A stretch of 64,000 bases of DNA from Apiosordaria backusii (lineage: Eukaryota > Ascomycota > Sordariomycetes > Sordariales > Lasiosphaeriaceae). A program made the translations under genes and the position numbers. The notes under the pieces were generated by a model, which worked only from the letters and a program-made list of their open reading frames with translations, searched no databases and was not told where the DNA came from. The DNA is taken from positions 310,001 to 374,000 of the forward strand of contig JAUKTV010000008.1 of NCBI GenBank assembly GCA_030549205.1, in the 5' to 3' direction. Positions within the stretch are counted from its first letter, which is position 1, and the number at the start of each line of letters is the position of its first letter. Positions 12,701-24,940 of this stretch are shown here, piece by piece.

Positions 12701-15651
12701 AAGTATTGCCTTTAATAGAACCTAAGACTTTAGAAGGGTTTAAAATAGTAGAAAATTAAAGCCTTTTTACTACTTTAGCTTTATTATAAGCTGAATATTA
12801 AAAATCTACTTCTTTTATTTAATCTAAATTTAAAAGTCTAGTAGTAATTTTACTGGTCTTTTTTAGTAATATTAGGCCTATATAACCTAACTTAATATAC
12901 CATTTTAATACTACTTAAAGTAATTTACTATAGTAGTCTATAGCAGTATTAAGGATATTTTTAGTAACCTCCTTAAATATATAGCCCCTTTAAGCCTCTT
13001 CTTAATTAAGTAGGCTAAGGTTACTTAAACTATTAAAGCCTTTTATAGGCTAACGGAGCTTTTTAATAGATTTGCCTTAATTAGATCTTTTAAAGCCGGG
13101 GTTACTTAAGCTATTAAGGCTTTCTATAAGCTAATAGAGCTCTATTCCTTTAAGTTTGCTTTAACTATAGCCTTCTTTATAGTTAGATTTAAACTCCCTA
13201 AGCTTATAGAGCTTTACTTTTTAAACATTTAAATTAAAGCTAATAATACTATCGCTATTTAGCTTTATAAGCCTATTATTAAGCCTTTAAAGGTTTAAAT
13301 CGACCTTTAAATAGCTATCCTTCTAGGATAAAGGCCTATTAAAAAGCTTAACTATTAATTTTCGCTTTTAATTAATAACGTTAAAACTTATATTATAGTA
13401 AATAATAGGCTTTTCTACTTTCTATAATTTTAAAAAGAAGCCTAAAGCTTTAAAATTAAATACCGCTATTAAAGCCTTATTAAGCCTATATAGTACTTTC
13501 TTTTTAACCTAACCGCTAACTTTATAGTATAGTATACTATTAAAAAGGTTAATATTAAACTAAAGAATATATAAAGTATTTTTAAGTTTAAGCTTAGTAT
13601 ATTTAGGAGGTTCTTTTTATAAAAGTACTGTAAATATAGTAGTTTTAAAGCCTTTAGATATTAAAGGACCTCCTCTTATATAAATTGTCTTTAATAAGCT
13701 ATTATTAAGCTTATAGTTAATAAATTATTTTCGACTATTAATAATATAGTCAATAAACTTAATATTGTATAAAAGGGTATCTTTTAAAGAAAGTACTATT
13801 AAGGCCTTACCTTTAGTGCTTTTAGTACCTTTAATAGGCCCTATAAATACTATATAAGTACCTTCATTACTATCGTTACTATTAAAGTCTTTCAAGACCT
13901 TTAAAGTTAGGTTATAAAAGCTTACTATATAAGTAAATAAATCTTTAGCCTTAAGCCTTTTTTTAAAGCCTTTAAGCCTTTTAAAGCCTTTTTCTTTTTC
14001 TTTTAAAGAAAGCTACTTAAGCTAATAGAGCTATTATTACTATTACTTTAAAGCTTTTTACTTAAAAAGACCTTTTTTTTAATGCCTTTATAAAGGCCTT
14101 CTCTATTTCTATAGGCTATACCTTTAATAGCAGTAAAGGCTACAATATACTATTCTTTTAATAGGTCTACTATTAGAAAGCTTAGGTTAATAGTATTTGT
14201 ATTTTAGTCTAGTATTTTAACAGTCTATATAGCACTCCGTTACCTCTCAGTTTACTATAGAAAGCTCTTTTCTATAGCCTATAGATATTAATTTACTTAA
14301 TCTATAGTCTAAAGGTTAATACCGGTTAATATAAGCCGGCTAACTATATTAAAGAACTTAACGTTAAAGTCTACTAAAAAGCCTATAAATTAGTAAAAGT
14401 TTAAGGAATGGTATTCCTTATAAAGGTTCCTTCGCTATAATTTAGCACTATAGAAATACCTCTATATAAGCAGTTTATAAGCTTTAATAGGACTTATTTA
14501 CTATAAAATAGAAGCCTAAAGGCCTAAAGCTATACTATTTCGAAGTAATATTAACAATAAGGCCTATTTAGTATTACTCTAGTAGGCTACTATAGTAGGG
14601 TCCTCTATAAAAGTAGCTATATCGATAGTATACAGTATAATATTTAAGCCCTGTTTTTATAGATCGAAATTCTTAAGGCCTATAAGCCTTTAGTCAGTAA
14701 GGAATTTATAGACCTTTTTAATTATCTTAATAGCTATAGTAATATAAAGGACCTTAGCGGAATTACTATTAGCCTTAAGCCTTAACTAGTAGGCTGCTAT
14801 AGCTTTTTAATATATAGCTTTAGCTATTATTAGAGAAGCGGTTATAGTAGCTTTAAGCTAATTTAAAGCGCTTTAAACTGCTATTAGGAACTTAATTTAC
14901 TTTACTGTTTTAATTATAGCGCTTTATAACTGTTAAATCTAGGCCTTTTACTCCCTTAGTTAAATAGTAAAGGCCTATATATAGTAAGAATCCACTGATT
15001 CTTCCTCTCCAGAAGACTCCTGCCTAGGCCCTGTATTTTATATTTTTAAATTTATAAAGAGCTTAATATACTTACCACTAAAGCGTTCTATAGAGCTTTA
15101 AAACCTTAGCTTAATACTGTTTTTAATTAGGGCTTTAACTGTAGTTTGCTTATTTAACAAGAAAGCTAAGTCTATAGCATTTAAGAATTTTAAAAAATAG
15201 GCTTTATTTTATACAGTAAATTACTATAACTACTAATAGCAATAGTAATTAAAAAGGTTGCTTTACCTTCTTACTTTTTTATCTGCCTTTAGGATTTATA
15301 GAACTACCTACTTAACTATAGTTAAGGTAGGAGGCTATTTCTAACTTTTATAAACTTATAGTTTATAGGCCTTTAATACCCTATTAAGTCTAATTTTTAC
15401 ATACCTTATAGTGTAATAAATTTAGTAGCAGGTATAAATTTAAACCTTATAGGCCCTTAGAAAACCTAATAAGGTAAGGCAAGCTTAGTATTTACTTTAA
15501 AACCCTACTTTAATAGGTAGGCTTTAAAATCAGTGATTTTATAGCTTACTTATAATGCAGTTTACAGTAGCCTAAGCTGTTATTTATAGAGGGCTTTAAG
15601 CCTAAGCTTATAAGCCTATAACCTAACTAAGTATCTTCCAGGCTTATAACC

Positions 15652-16517
15652 TATTAGAATAAGTATAGCTAATTACAGGCCTAAAGGCTTTATAATTTAG
15701 TACTTATATACTAGCTTACAGTACAGCAGAAGTCTTATATATAATACTTATAGCTTAGTACTGGGATATTAGAATATAGCACTACGTAAGTACTATAGGA
15801 CAGAAATATAGTAGGTAAATAATTGTATTATAGTACTAGCCTTCTATAAATCTACTATAATAATCTCTATAGTAGGGTTTGTACTTAACTTCTACTACAT
15901 ACCCTCCGACTAACGTCCGGTACCTTGTACACCCTAGCGGGCAGATAGGCTAAAGTACAGCTTAATTAACCCTGAGGTTTACTAAGCCCTATAAACTACT
16001 TACTAAGCCTTCTATAGCTCCCGACCTACAGGGCCTATAGGCCTATAATTTAGTATAGTAATAATATACCTACTTAACTATAGGCCTACTAATTCTTAGC
16101 CAATTTGGCCAGCCTAGCAGTTGGCTATAGGTTTTACAGATAGCTAAGTTAATATAGTTTACAGCTCTTTAAAAATCGACTTACAGCTATATAAAAAGGC
16201 TACAAAACCAAGCACCCCTAACCTAAAGTACAGGTTAATATAGAGTTAGGGTTAGGCCACTTATACTGCCTACAGTAGTAAGCCTTAATAGTCTGAATAT
16301 AGAATTATAGGCAGTTTAGCCTACTGGTTAGTAGAATGCAGGCCTTTAAATAGCTCTACAGTAAAGTAAAGTACTCGGCAAGTGCCGGGTAGCTGATGGG
16401 TAGGCTATTCTTTCCCTCATACTTGGCCTGTAGGTCAAGTATTAGGAAGCTTCCACCACGTAGTATAATAGCAGCCATCCGCTATAAACTTAGGCCTTAT
16501 AGGGACCTAGTTTAATA
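15652..16517 (-). repeat. Right LTR of element C (long form)
   Basis: Begins TATTAGAATAAGTATAGC and ends GGGACCTAGTTTAATA. It is 866 bp, the same length as the solo LTR at 20131-20996, and contains the extra segment around 16420-16450. The adjacent interior (complement of 15608-15651) carries the primer-binding site. Confidence 0.88.
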
Positions 16518-19500
16518 ACTTTAACTATAGTTAAGTAGGTATTTCTGTAAATCCTAGAAGTAGGTAAAATAATAAGAAAGCAAAGCGACCTTTTTAGCTA
16601 TTACTACTACTAGTAGTTATAGTACTTTACTATATAAAATAGAGCCTATTCTTTAAGGCTTTTAAGCACTATAGACTTAGCACCTTTTACTATATAAGCA
16701 ACCTACAGCTAAAGCTCTAATTAAAAACAGTATTAGGCTAAGGTTTTAAAGCTTTATAGAATACTTTAGCGGTAAGTATACCAAATCCTCTATAGATTTA
16801 AAAATACAAAATATAAAACCCAAGCAGGGGTCTTTTAAGGAAAAAGAATCAGTAGATTCTTACTATATATAAGCCTTTACTATTTAATTAAAGGAGTAAA
16901 AAGCCTAAATTCAATAGTTATAAGGTACTATAACCAAAATAGTAAAGCAAATTAAGCTCCTAATAACAGCTTAGAACATTCTAATATAGCCTAAGGCCAC
17001 TATAACTACTCCTTTAATAGTAGCTAAAGCTATATATTTAAAAGCCATAGCAGCCTACTAACTAAGGCTTAGAGTTAATAATGGTTCTATTAAGGTCTTT
17101 TATATTACTATAGCTACTGAAATAACTAAAAAGATCTATAAATTCCCTACTAACTAAAGGCTTATAAGCCTTAAAAATTTCGATCTATAGAAATTAGCTA
17201 AATATTATACTATATACTATCGATATAGTTACTTTTATAAAAGATCCTACTATAATAGCCTACTAAAGTAATATTAAATAGACCTTACTATTAATATTAC
17301 TTTAAAATAATATAGCCTTAAGCCCCTAAGCTTCTATTTTATAATAAATAAGCCCTATTAAAGCCTATAAATTACTTATTTAAAGATATTCTTATAGTGT
17401 TAAATTATAATAAAGGAACCTTTATAGAAAATACTACTCTTTAAACTTTTACTAATTTATAAACTTTTTAACAAACTTTAACGTTAAGTTTTTTAATATA
17501 GTAAACCAGTTTATATTAACCAGTATCGACCTTTAAATTATAGATTAAATAAACTAATACCTATAGGCTATAGAAAAAAGCTTCCTACAGTAAATTAAAA
17601 GGTAATAAAGCGCTATATAAACTATTAAAGTACTAAGTTAAAATATAAATACTATTAACTTAAACTTTTTAATAGTAGACTTATTAAAAAAATAGTATAT
17701 TTTAGCCTTTATTACCGTTAAAGGTATAGCCTATAAAAGTAAGGAAAGCCTCTTTAAAAGTATTAAAAAAAAGGTTTTCTTAAATAAAAAGCTTAAAAGT
17801 AATAACAATAGTAACCTAAATAACTTTAATAACTTTCCTTAAAAGAAAAAGAAAAAAGGCTTTAAAAGGCTTAAGAGTATTAAAAAAAAGCCTAAGGTTA
17901 AGGATTTATTTACCTATATAGTAAGCTTTTACAATCTAACTTTAAAGGTCTTTAAAGACTTTAATAATAATAATAGTAACTAAAGTATTTATATAGTACT
18001 TATAGAACTTATTAAAGATACTAAAAGTATTAAAAGAAAAGCCTTAATAGCACTCTCTTTAAAAGATACCTTTCTATATAATACTAGATCTATTAATTAT
18101 ATTATTAACAGTTAAAAATAGTTTACTAATTATAAGCCTAATAATAGCTTATTAAGGATAATTTATATAGAGGGAGGTCCCTTAATGCTTAAGGGCTTTA
18201 AAACCGTTATATTTATAATACTTTTTTAAAAAAAACCCCTTAAATATATTAAATTTAAACTTAAAAATACTTTATATATTTTACAGTTTAACATTAACCT
18301 TTTTAATAGTATATTATATTATAAAGTTAATAGTTAGGTTAAAAAGGAAGTACTATATAAGCTTAATAAAGTCCTACTAATAATATTCGATTTTAAAGCC
18401 TTAAGCTTCTTTTTAAAATTATAAAGAATTAAAAGGCTTATTATTTATTATAATATAAATTTTAATATTATTAATTAAAAGTAAAAATTAATAGTAGAGC
18501 TTTTTAATAGGCCCTTATTTTAAAAGGATAGCAATTTAAAGGTTAATTTAAACCTTCGAAGGCTTAAAAATAGGTCTATAGCGCTAAATTGTAATAATAC
18601 TATTAACTTTAATTTAAATATCTAAAAGGTAAAGCTCTATAGGCTTAAAAGGTCTAAATAAGGCTATAAAGAAGGCTATAACCGAAGTATATTTAAAAAA
18701 ATAGAGCTCTATTAGCCTATAGAAGGCCTTAATAGCTTAAATGACCCCGACTCTAGAAGATCTAATCGAAGTAGACCTACTAAAGAGCTCCGTTAGCTTA
18801 TAAAAGGCCCTAATAGCTTAAGTAATTCTAGCTTAATTAATTAAAAAAAGGCTTAAAGGGGCTATATACTTAAAGAGGCTATTGAAAATATCCCCAATAC
18901 CATTATAAACTACTATAATAAATTACTGTAGATAGTATTAAAATAGTATATTAGGTTAGATTATATAGGCTTAATACTATTAAAAAAGACTAATAAAATT
19001 ATTATTAAGCTTTTAAATTTAAATTAAATAAAAGAAATAGATTTTTAATATTTAACTTATAATAAAGCTAAAGCAATAAAAAGGCTTTAATTTTCTACTA
19101 TTCCAAACCTACCTAAGGTTTTAGATTTTATTAAAGGTAATACTTTTAAAATTAAGCCTATACCTTATAATAAATTTTCTATAATATTAATATTAATAGA
19201 CTGAAAATCTCAGTTTAGGTAGGCTTTTTACTTACTAAAATATTAAAAGACTAACTATATTAAACGTTATAAAAGGCTTTTTTAAAGGCTTAAAGAATCG
19301 TTATAATTAATACCTTACCTACTTTTATTACAATAGTAAGAAAGAAATTAATAACGAATTATAAGCCTAGTTTTCTACTAAAGGTATTGAATTTTTTACT
19401 TTTAAGCCTTATATCTATAAATAAAATAGCCTAATTAAATGCTCTATTAAAGTATTTTTAAACTGATTATAGGCTATTATAGTATTATTAAAGCTTTCCT

Positions 19501-20130
19501 AATACTTATAGTATTATATAGCGCTTATAATATTTAAATTAATTAACTATATAGTAGTTAATAATAAGGACCTTACTTTCTACTAAACACTCTATAATAA
19601 ATTAAAGCCTTCCCTTTTTTATAAGCTAAATTTAAGTCAGTTTAAGGCTATAGGCTCTTTTATAAAGCTCTTTATTTCCGTTAAAAAAAAGTCTAAAGCT
19701 TTAAAACTATAAGCTTATATAAAGCTTAATAAGTTATTAACTGTCTTTAAAAATAAGACTTACTAAGTATAAATACCGGTTAAAAGGGCAGTAGTAAAAT
19801 CTTCTTTTATTAATATAGTAAACGAGCCTACTGTAATTTAAAATATTACTACCATTTTAAAAGGAGATTTAAACTGAAGGGAGATAAAGTTACTATAATT
19901 AGTAAATAAAAATAGCAACTTATACTTAGCTAGCCAGCTAAGTTTAAAAACTAACCGGCAAGCCAACTTTAAAAAATTCTCTAATAGTAAATTAATTAAT
20001 AGACCTACTATAATTTAAAAGGCTATAATTAATAGTAACTTAAAACCTTTTAACAGGCCTATTATAAGCCCTAAAACCAGCTTAAAATCTCCTATTAAAA
20101 ACCATTTACTAATAGAAGTAGAAAAACTAT

Positions 20131-20996
20131 TGTTAAACTAGGTCCCTGTGAGGCCTAAGTTTATAGTGGGTAGCTGCTATTATACTACATGGTGGTAGTT
20201 TCCTGATACTTGACTTACAGGCCAAGTAAGAGGGAAAGGAAGGCCTACCTGTCAGCTACCCGGCACTTGCCGGCACCTTACTTTACTGCAGGGCTATTCA
20301 AAGGCCTGCATCCCGCTAACTAGTAGGCCAAACTGCGTATAATTTTATATTCAGGCTACTAAGGCCTACTACTATAGGTAGTATAAGTGGCCTGACCTTA
20401 ACCCTACGTTGACCTGCACTTTAGGTTAAGGGTGCTAAGTTTCGCGGCCTCTTTTATATAGCTGTGAGTCGATTATTAAAGAGCTGTAAACTATACTAAA
20501 CTTAGTTGCCTGTAAGACCTGTAGTTAACCACTGGGCTAGCTGAACTAGCCTAAGATTAGTAGGCCTATAGTTAAGTAAGTATATTATTACTATACTAAA
20601 TTATAGGTCTGTAGGCCCTGTAGGTTAAGAGCTATAGAGGGCTTAGTAAGTGGTTTATAGGGCTTAGTAAACTTTGAGGTCAACCAAGCCGTTCTCTAGC
20701 CTATCTGCCCGCTAGGGTATACGAGGCACTGTATGTTAGTCGGTAAGTATGTAGTAGAGGTCGAGTATGAACCCTACTATAGAGAATATTATAGTGGATT
20801 TATAGAAGGCTAATACTACAATACAATTGTTTACCCACTATATTTCTATCCTGCAGCACCTGCTAAGTGCTATATTCTAGTACCCAAGCACTGAGCTATA
20901 GGTATCATGCGTAAGACTTCCGCTGCACTGTAAGCTAGTATGTGAGCACTAATTACAGGGCCCTTAGGCCTGTAATTGGCTATACCTATTCCAATA
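20131..20996 (+). mobile_element. Solo LTR S inside element D
   Basis: 866 bp, from TGTTAAACTAGG to CCTATTCCAATA, flanked by a perfect 5 bp duplication ACTAT at 20126-20130 and 20997-21001. The D interior is continuous once the LTR and one ACTAT are removed. It is among the least mutated LTRs in the window, retaining many CpA and TpG steps. A solo LTR with an intact TSD is the standard product of recombination between the two LTRs of one insertion. Confidence 0.92.
20952..20976 (+). repeat. Hairpin near the 3' end of the LTR
   Basis: ATTACAGG pairs with CCTGTAAT across a 9-base loop. The same inverted repeat is seen in other well-preserved LTR copies, for example near 23820-23841 and 32500-32521. 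It lies about 20 bp from the LTR terminus, in what would be U5. Confidence 0.65.
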
Positions 20997-22998
20997 ACTA
21001 TATTAAAATATAAATAAAAATATTAAAATAGGTATTAGCTAATTTATTAAATCAATATTAATTAGAGCTAAGGCCAATTATTATAGGATCTTTAAGGGCT
21101 TTTTTAGTATTAATTTATTCCCTTAAACGCTAAAGTAAGTATTAAAAAACCTTAAAAAATTCTACTAGCTAAAGGCTATATATAGTAAATTTAAGTAAAT
21201 AATTAATTAAAGAACCTTTAGGTTTCTTCCTTATAGTACTCTTCATAAAGACTATATACTATTAACTAATAAGTTAGTATTATATAAAACGACTAATAAA
21301 GAAAATAAGCTTTTAAAATTTAAGGTTATGCTAATAATTAGAGGATTCTTATAAAAGGAAGGTTTAGATTTTATAGAGACCTTTACTTTTATTATTATAT
21401 TACTTACTTAATATATATTATTAACTATAGTAACTTGATTAAATTAAGAAATAAAATAGATCGATTTTATAAAGGCATTTTTTAATAACTATTTAAAAAA
21501 GAAGAATTATATAGCTATATTTAAAAGCTTCTATAAATTTTACTAAAAAGCTAACTCGGTTATTAAAGTAAAGCTATATAAGTAAGGCTTTAAGCTTAAA
21601 ACTAACGAAATAATTTACCTCTTTAAAGCCTTATATAACCTAAAATAAAGCCTTAAACTTTAATAAACTAAACTTATTAAGCTATTAAAAGAAAAAGGTT
21701 TTATAGTATTAATTTTTAACTTTACTATCTTCTATAATCCTAAAGCTAAGATTTTTTTAATAACCTATATTAATAATTATTTAATTATAAACTTTAATAA
21801 AGCCTATATTTAATAGCTTAAAAAAAGCTTAAATAAAGTTTACCCTATAAAAAATAAAAAGCCAACTTCCTTCTTTTTAAAGGTTTAAATAATAAAGGAT
21901 AAATATCGCTTCTTTTTATAACTTAACTAAGCCTAATATATATAAAAAGTAATTAAAAGCTTTAACTTAAAGAATAACTATAAAATACTAATTCCCTTAT
22001 AGCTTAAAATAATAACCTAATATAAAGACCCTAAATTAAAAAAAAGCCCTATAAATAAATCAAACTATATACTATTCTAATATATAATAAGCACTATAAT
22101 ATATCCAATAATCTAAATAAAGCCTAATATTACTTTTATAATATAATAGCTTTTAAAAAGTATATAATAACCTACTATAATAAACCTAAATACTATTAAA
22201 AACCTTCTAAAATATTTAAACAATATAGAGAATTTAATAATCACTTACGGTTATAATATTATTAAATTTACTAAAAGAAAAGGTATTATAATACCTATAG
22301 ACTTTATAAATTTAAATTTTATAAAGGATTTAAAAGATTTAAAATCTACCTATAGTTTTATATTTAAAGCCACTGGAAGCTTTATAAATTAGAAATTAAA
22401 AAAAGCCAATACTATAAATCTCTCTACTTTAAAAGCTAAAACTAATATACTTATTAAAACTATTTATAAAGTTCTATAAATTAAGGAAGTTTATAAAAAA
22501 CTAAGGTAAACCTTAATAAACTTTACTTTACTATATAAAGATAATATAAGCTTTATAATTATTACCTATAATCTAGCCTTTTATAATCGTATTAAATATA
22601 TATTATTAAAATACTATTAGGTTAGAAAGTAAATTAAAGCTTTTTAAATCGCTATTAACTACTTAAATACTAAATAAATACTAACTAATAAGTTAATTAA
22701 ACTATTAGCTAATTAAAAATTTAAAACCTTTATAAGTCTATTAAACTTAAAAAATAAGCCTATAAAGGAAAAGTTAATAAAAGAATAAATTAAAAAACTA
22801 CCCTCTTTATATTTAATTTTCCTTTATAAATTAACTTATAAAAGTAATTACTTAATATTTAAAATATATAGGCCTTAACGCTTTATATACCTTATATTTT
22901 AATTTTTTAATTAACTAATTAGTTTATTAATTTTAACTTACTACAGTATACTTTAAATATAAATCTAAACTTATTACTTACTATAAATAAAGAAGGGG

Positions 22999-23861
22999 TA
23001 TTAAATTAAGTCCCTATAAAGCTTAAGTTTATAATAGGTAGTTACTATTATACTATATAGTAATTTCCTAATATTTAACCTATAGGTTAAGTATAAAGGA
23101 AAGGAAGGTCTATTTATTTACTATCCAGTATTTACCGGCACCTTACTTTACTATAAAGCTATTTAAAGGCCTATATTTTATTAACTAATAGGCTAAATTA
23201 TTTATAATTTTATATTTAAGTTATTAAAGCCTACTATTATAAATAGTATAAATAGCCTAACTTTAACCTTAGATTAATCCGTACTTTAGGTTAAGGATGT
23301 TAAGTTTTACAACCTCTTTTATATTACCGTAAGTTAATTATTAAAAAGCTATAAACTATATTAAACTTAATTACTTATAAAATCTATAGTTAACTATTAG
23401 ACTAGTTAAATTAGCTTAAAATTAGTAAGCTTGTAATTAAATAGGTATATTATTGTTATATTAAATTATAGATCTATAGGCTTTATAAATCAAGAGTTAT
23501 AAAAGGCTTAGTAAATAGTTTATAGGGCTTAGTAAACCTCGGAGTTAATTAAGCTGTTTTCTGGCCTATCTGTCTGCTAGGGTATGCGAGGTACCGTATA
23601 TTAGTTGGTAGGTATGTGGTAGAGGTCGAATACAAACCCTACTATAGAGAATATTACAGTAGATTTATAGAAGGTTAGTACTATAATATAATTATTTACC
23701 TACTATATTTCTGTCCTGCAGTACCTGCTAGGTGCTGTATTCTAGTACCCTAGCACTAAGCTATAGGTATTATATGTAAGACTTCCGCTGTACTGTAAGC
23801 TAGTGTGTGAGCACTAATTACAGGGCCCTTAGGCCTGTAATTGGCTATACCTATTCCAATA
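22999..23861 (+). repeat. 3' LTR of element D (long form)
   Basis: 863 bp. Starts TATTAAATTAAG after the purine run and ends CTATTCCAATA. It contains the long-form segment around 23075-23100. It is heavily mutated in the first half and much less in the second half. Confidence 0.87.
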
Positions 23862-24678
23862 ATAAGGTTTAAGTGTATAATAAATAATTATTATTATATT
23901 ATATAGTAGAAGTTTAAATTAAAAAGCCTATTTATTAATTATTTAATATTTATTCGATACTTTATTTTACTATAAGGTTATTTAAAGGCTTATATTTTAT
24001 TAATTAATAAATTAAACTATTTATAATTTTATATTTAGGTGATTAAGGTTTATTATTATAAATAATATAAATTGCTTAATTTTAACTTTACGTTAATTTA
24101 CACTTTAAATTAAGGGTATTTGGTTTTACGGTTTTTTTATATAGCCGTAAGTTAATTTTTAAAAAGCTATAAATTATATTAATTTAACTCTTTATAAAAT
24201 TTATAATTAATTATTAAGTTAATTAAATTAATTTAAAATTAATAGGCTTATAATTAAGTAAGTATATTATTATTATATTAAATTATAAGCTTATAAGCTT
24301 TATAAATTAGAAGTTATAAAGGGTTTAATAAGTAATTTATAAGGTTTAATAAATTTTGAAGTTACTTAAGTTATACTTTAGTTTATTTACTTATTAAGGT
24401 ATATAAGGTACTGTATATTAGTTAGTAAGTATATAGTACAGGTCGAGTATAAACTTTACCATAGAGAATATTATAATAGATTTATAAAAGGCTAGTATTA
24501 TAATATAATTATTTATTTACTATTTTTTTATCCTGCAGTACTTATAAGGTACTGTATTCTAGTACCCTAATACTAAGTTATAGGTATTATGTATAAGACT
24601 TTTGCTGTACTATGAGCTAGTGTATAAGCATTAATTACAGGGTCCTTAGGCCTGTAATTAGCTATACCTATTCCAATA
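23862..24678 (+). repeat. LTR fragment E, host of element D
   Basis: Colinear with the family LTR from about position 18 to its end. The missing first 17 bp would have been left of element D. It is short-form and one of the most strongly mutated LTR copies, consistent with being older than D. No primer-binding site follows at 24679, so it is a 3' LTR or a solo LTR and not a 5' LTR. Confidence 0.8.
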
Positions 24679-24940
24679 ATAAAGTAACTTAAGTATAATA
24701 TTTATAGATATCTTAAGTAAAGTATTAAGTTAGTAAATTATTTTAAATTAAAAGTTAAAGTAATTAAGTTTTTTTGAAAATAGGAGATTTAAATGAAGTT
24801 TAGAAGTATATTTTAAAGGTTTTAGAAGTAAATAGTGATGTAATTAAGGTAAAAATTGTAATGGTTAATATAGTTTTTTTTAGTTAAGGCTATAGGTGCC
24901 AGTGTTGATTTAATAGTTAGGGCGTAGATTTAATAGATAA
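24679..24940. other. Unassigned AT-rich flank left of element A
   Basis: About 260 bp of A+T-rich sequence with no gene. It contains GGAGATTTAAATGAAG, resembling a piece of the Copia interior (compare 19862-19880), but no longer match is convincing by eye. Its last five bases are the GATAA duplication of element A, so 24679-24940 and 32546 onward were once contiguous. Confidence 0.5.

Larger units (their letters stand above)
8883..16517 (-). mobile_element. Copia element C, minus strand, with mismatched LTRs
   Basis: Reading right to left, this is a full-length copy with LTR, primer site, about 5.94 kb interior, polypurine tract (complement at 9715-9725) and LTR. The left LTR (8883-9714, 832 bp) is the short form, whereas the right LTR (15652-16517, 866 bp) is the long form with about 30 extra bases. 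The flanking pentamers differ: ATAAA on the left, ACTTT on the right. Two LTRs of one insertion should be identical at birth and share a TSD. This unit is therefore best explained as a recombinant of two insertions, which is inference. Confidence 0.85.
16518..23861 (+). mobile_element. Copia element D, plus strand, 5'-truncated
   Basis: The interior starts at the equivalent of position 26099 in copy A, so the 5' LTR and the first about 323 bp of interior are missing. The break coincides exactly with the right end of element C. The interior is interrupted by a solo LTR at 20131-20996 and resumes as GAG-pre-integrase, RT and RNase H relics. A purine run AAAGAAGGGG precedes the 3' LTR at 22999-23861 (863 bp, long form). 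The pentamer after the LTR, ATAAG, corresponds to LTR sequence, showing that D was itself inserted into another LTR (E). Confidence 0.87.
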
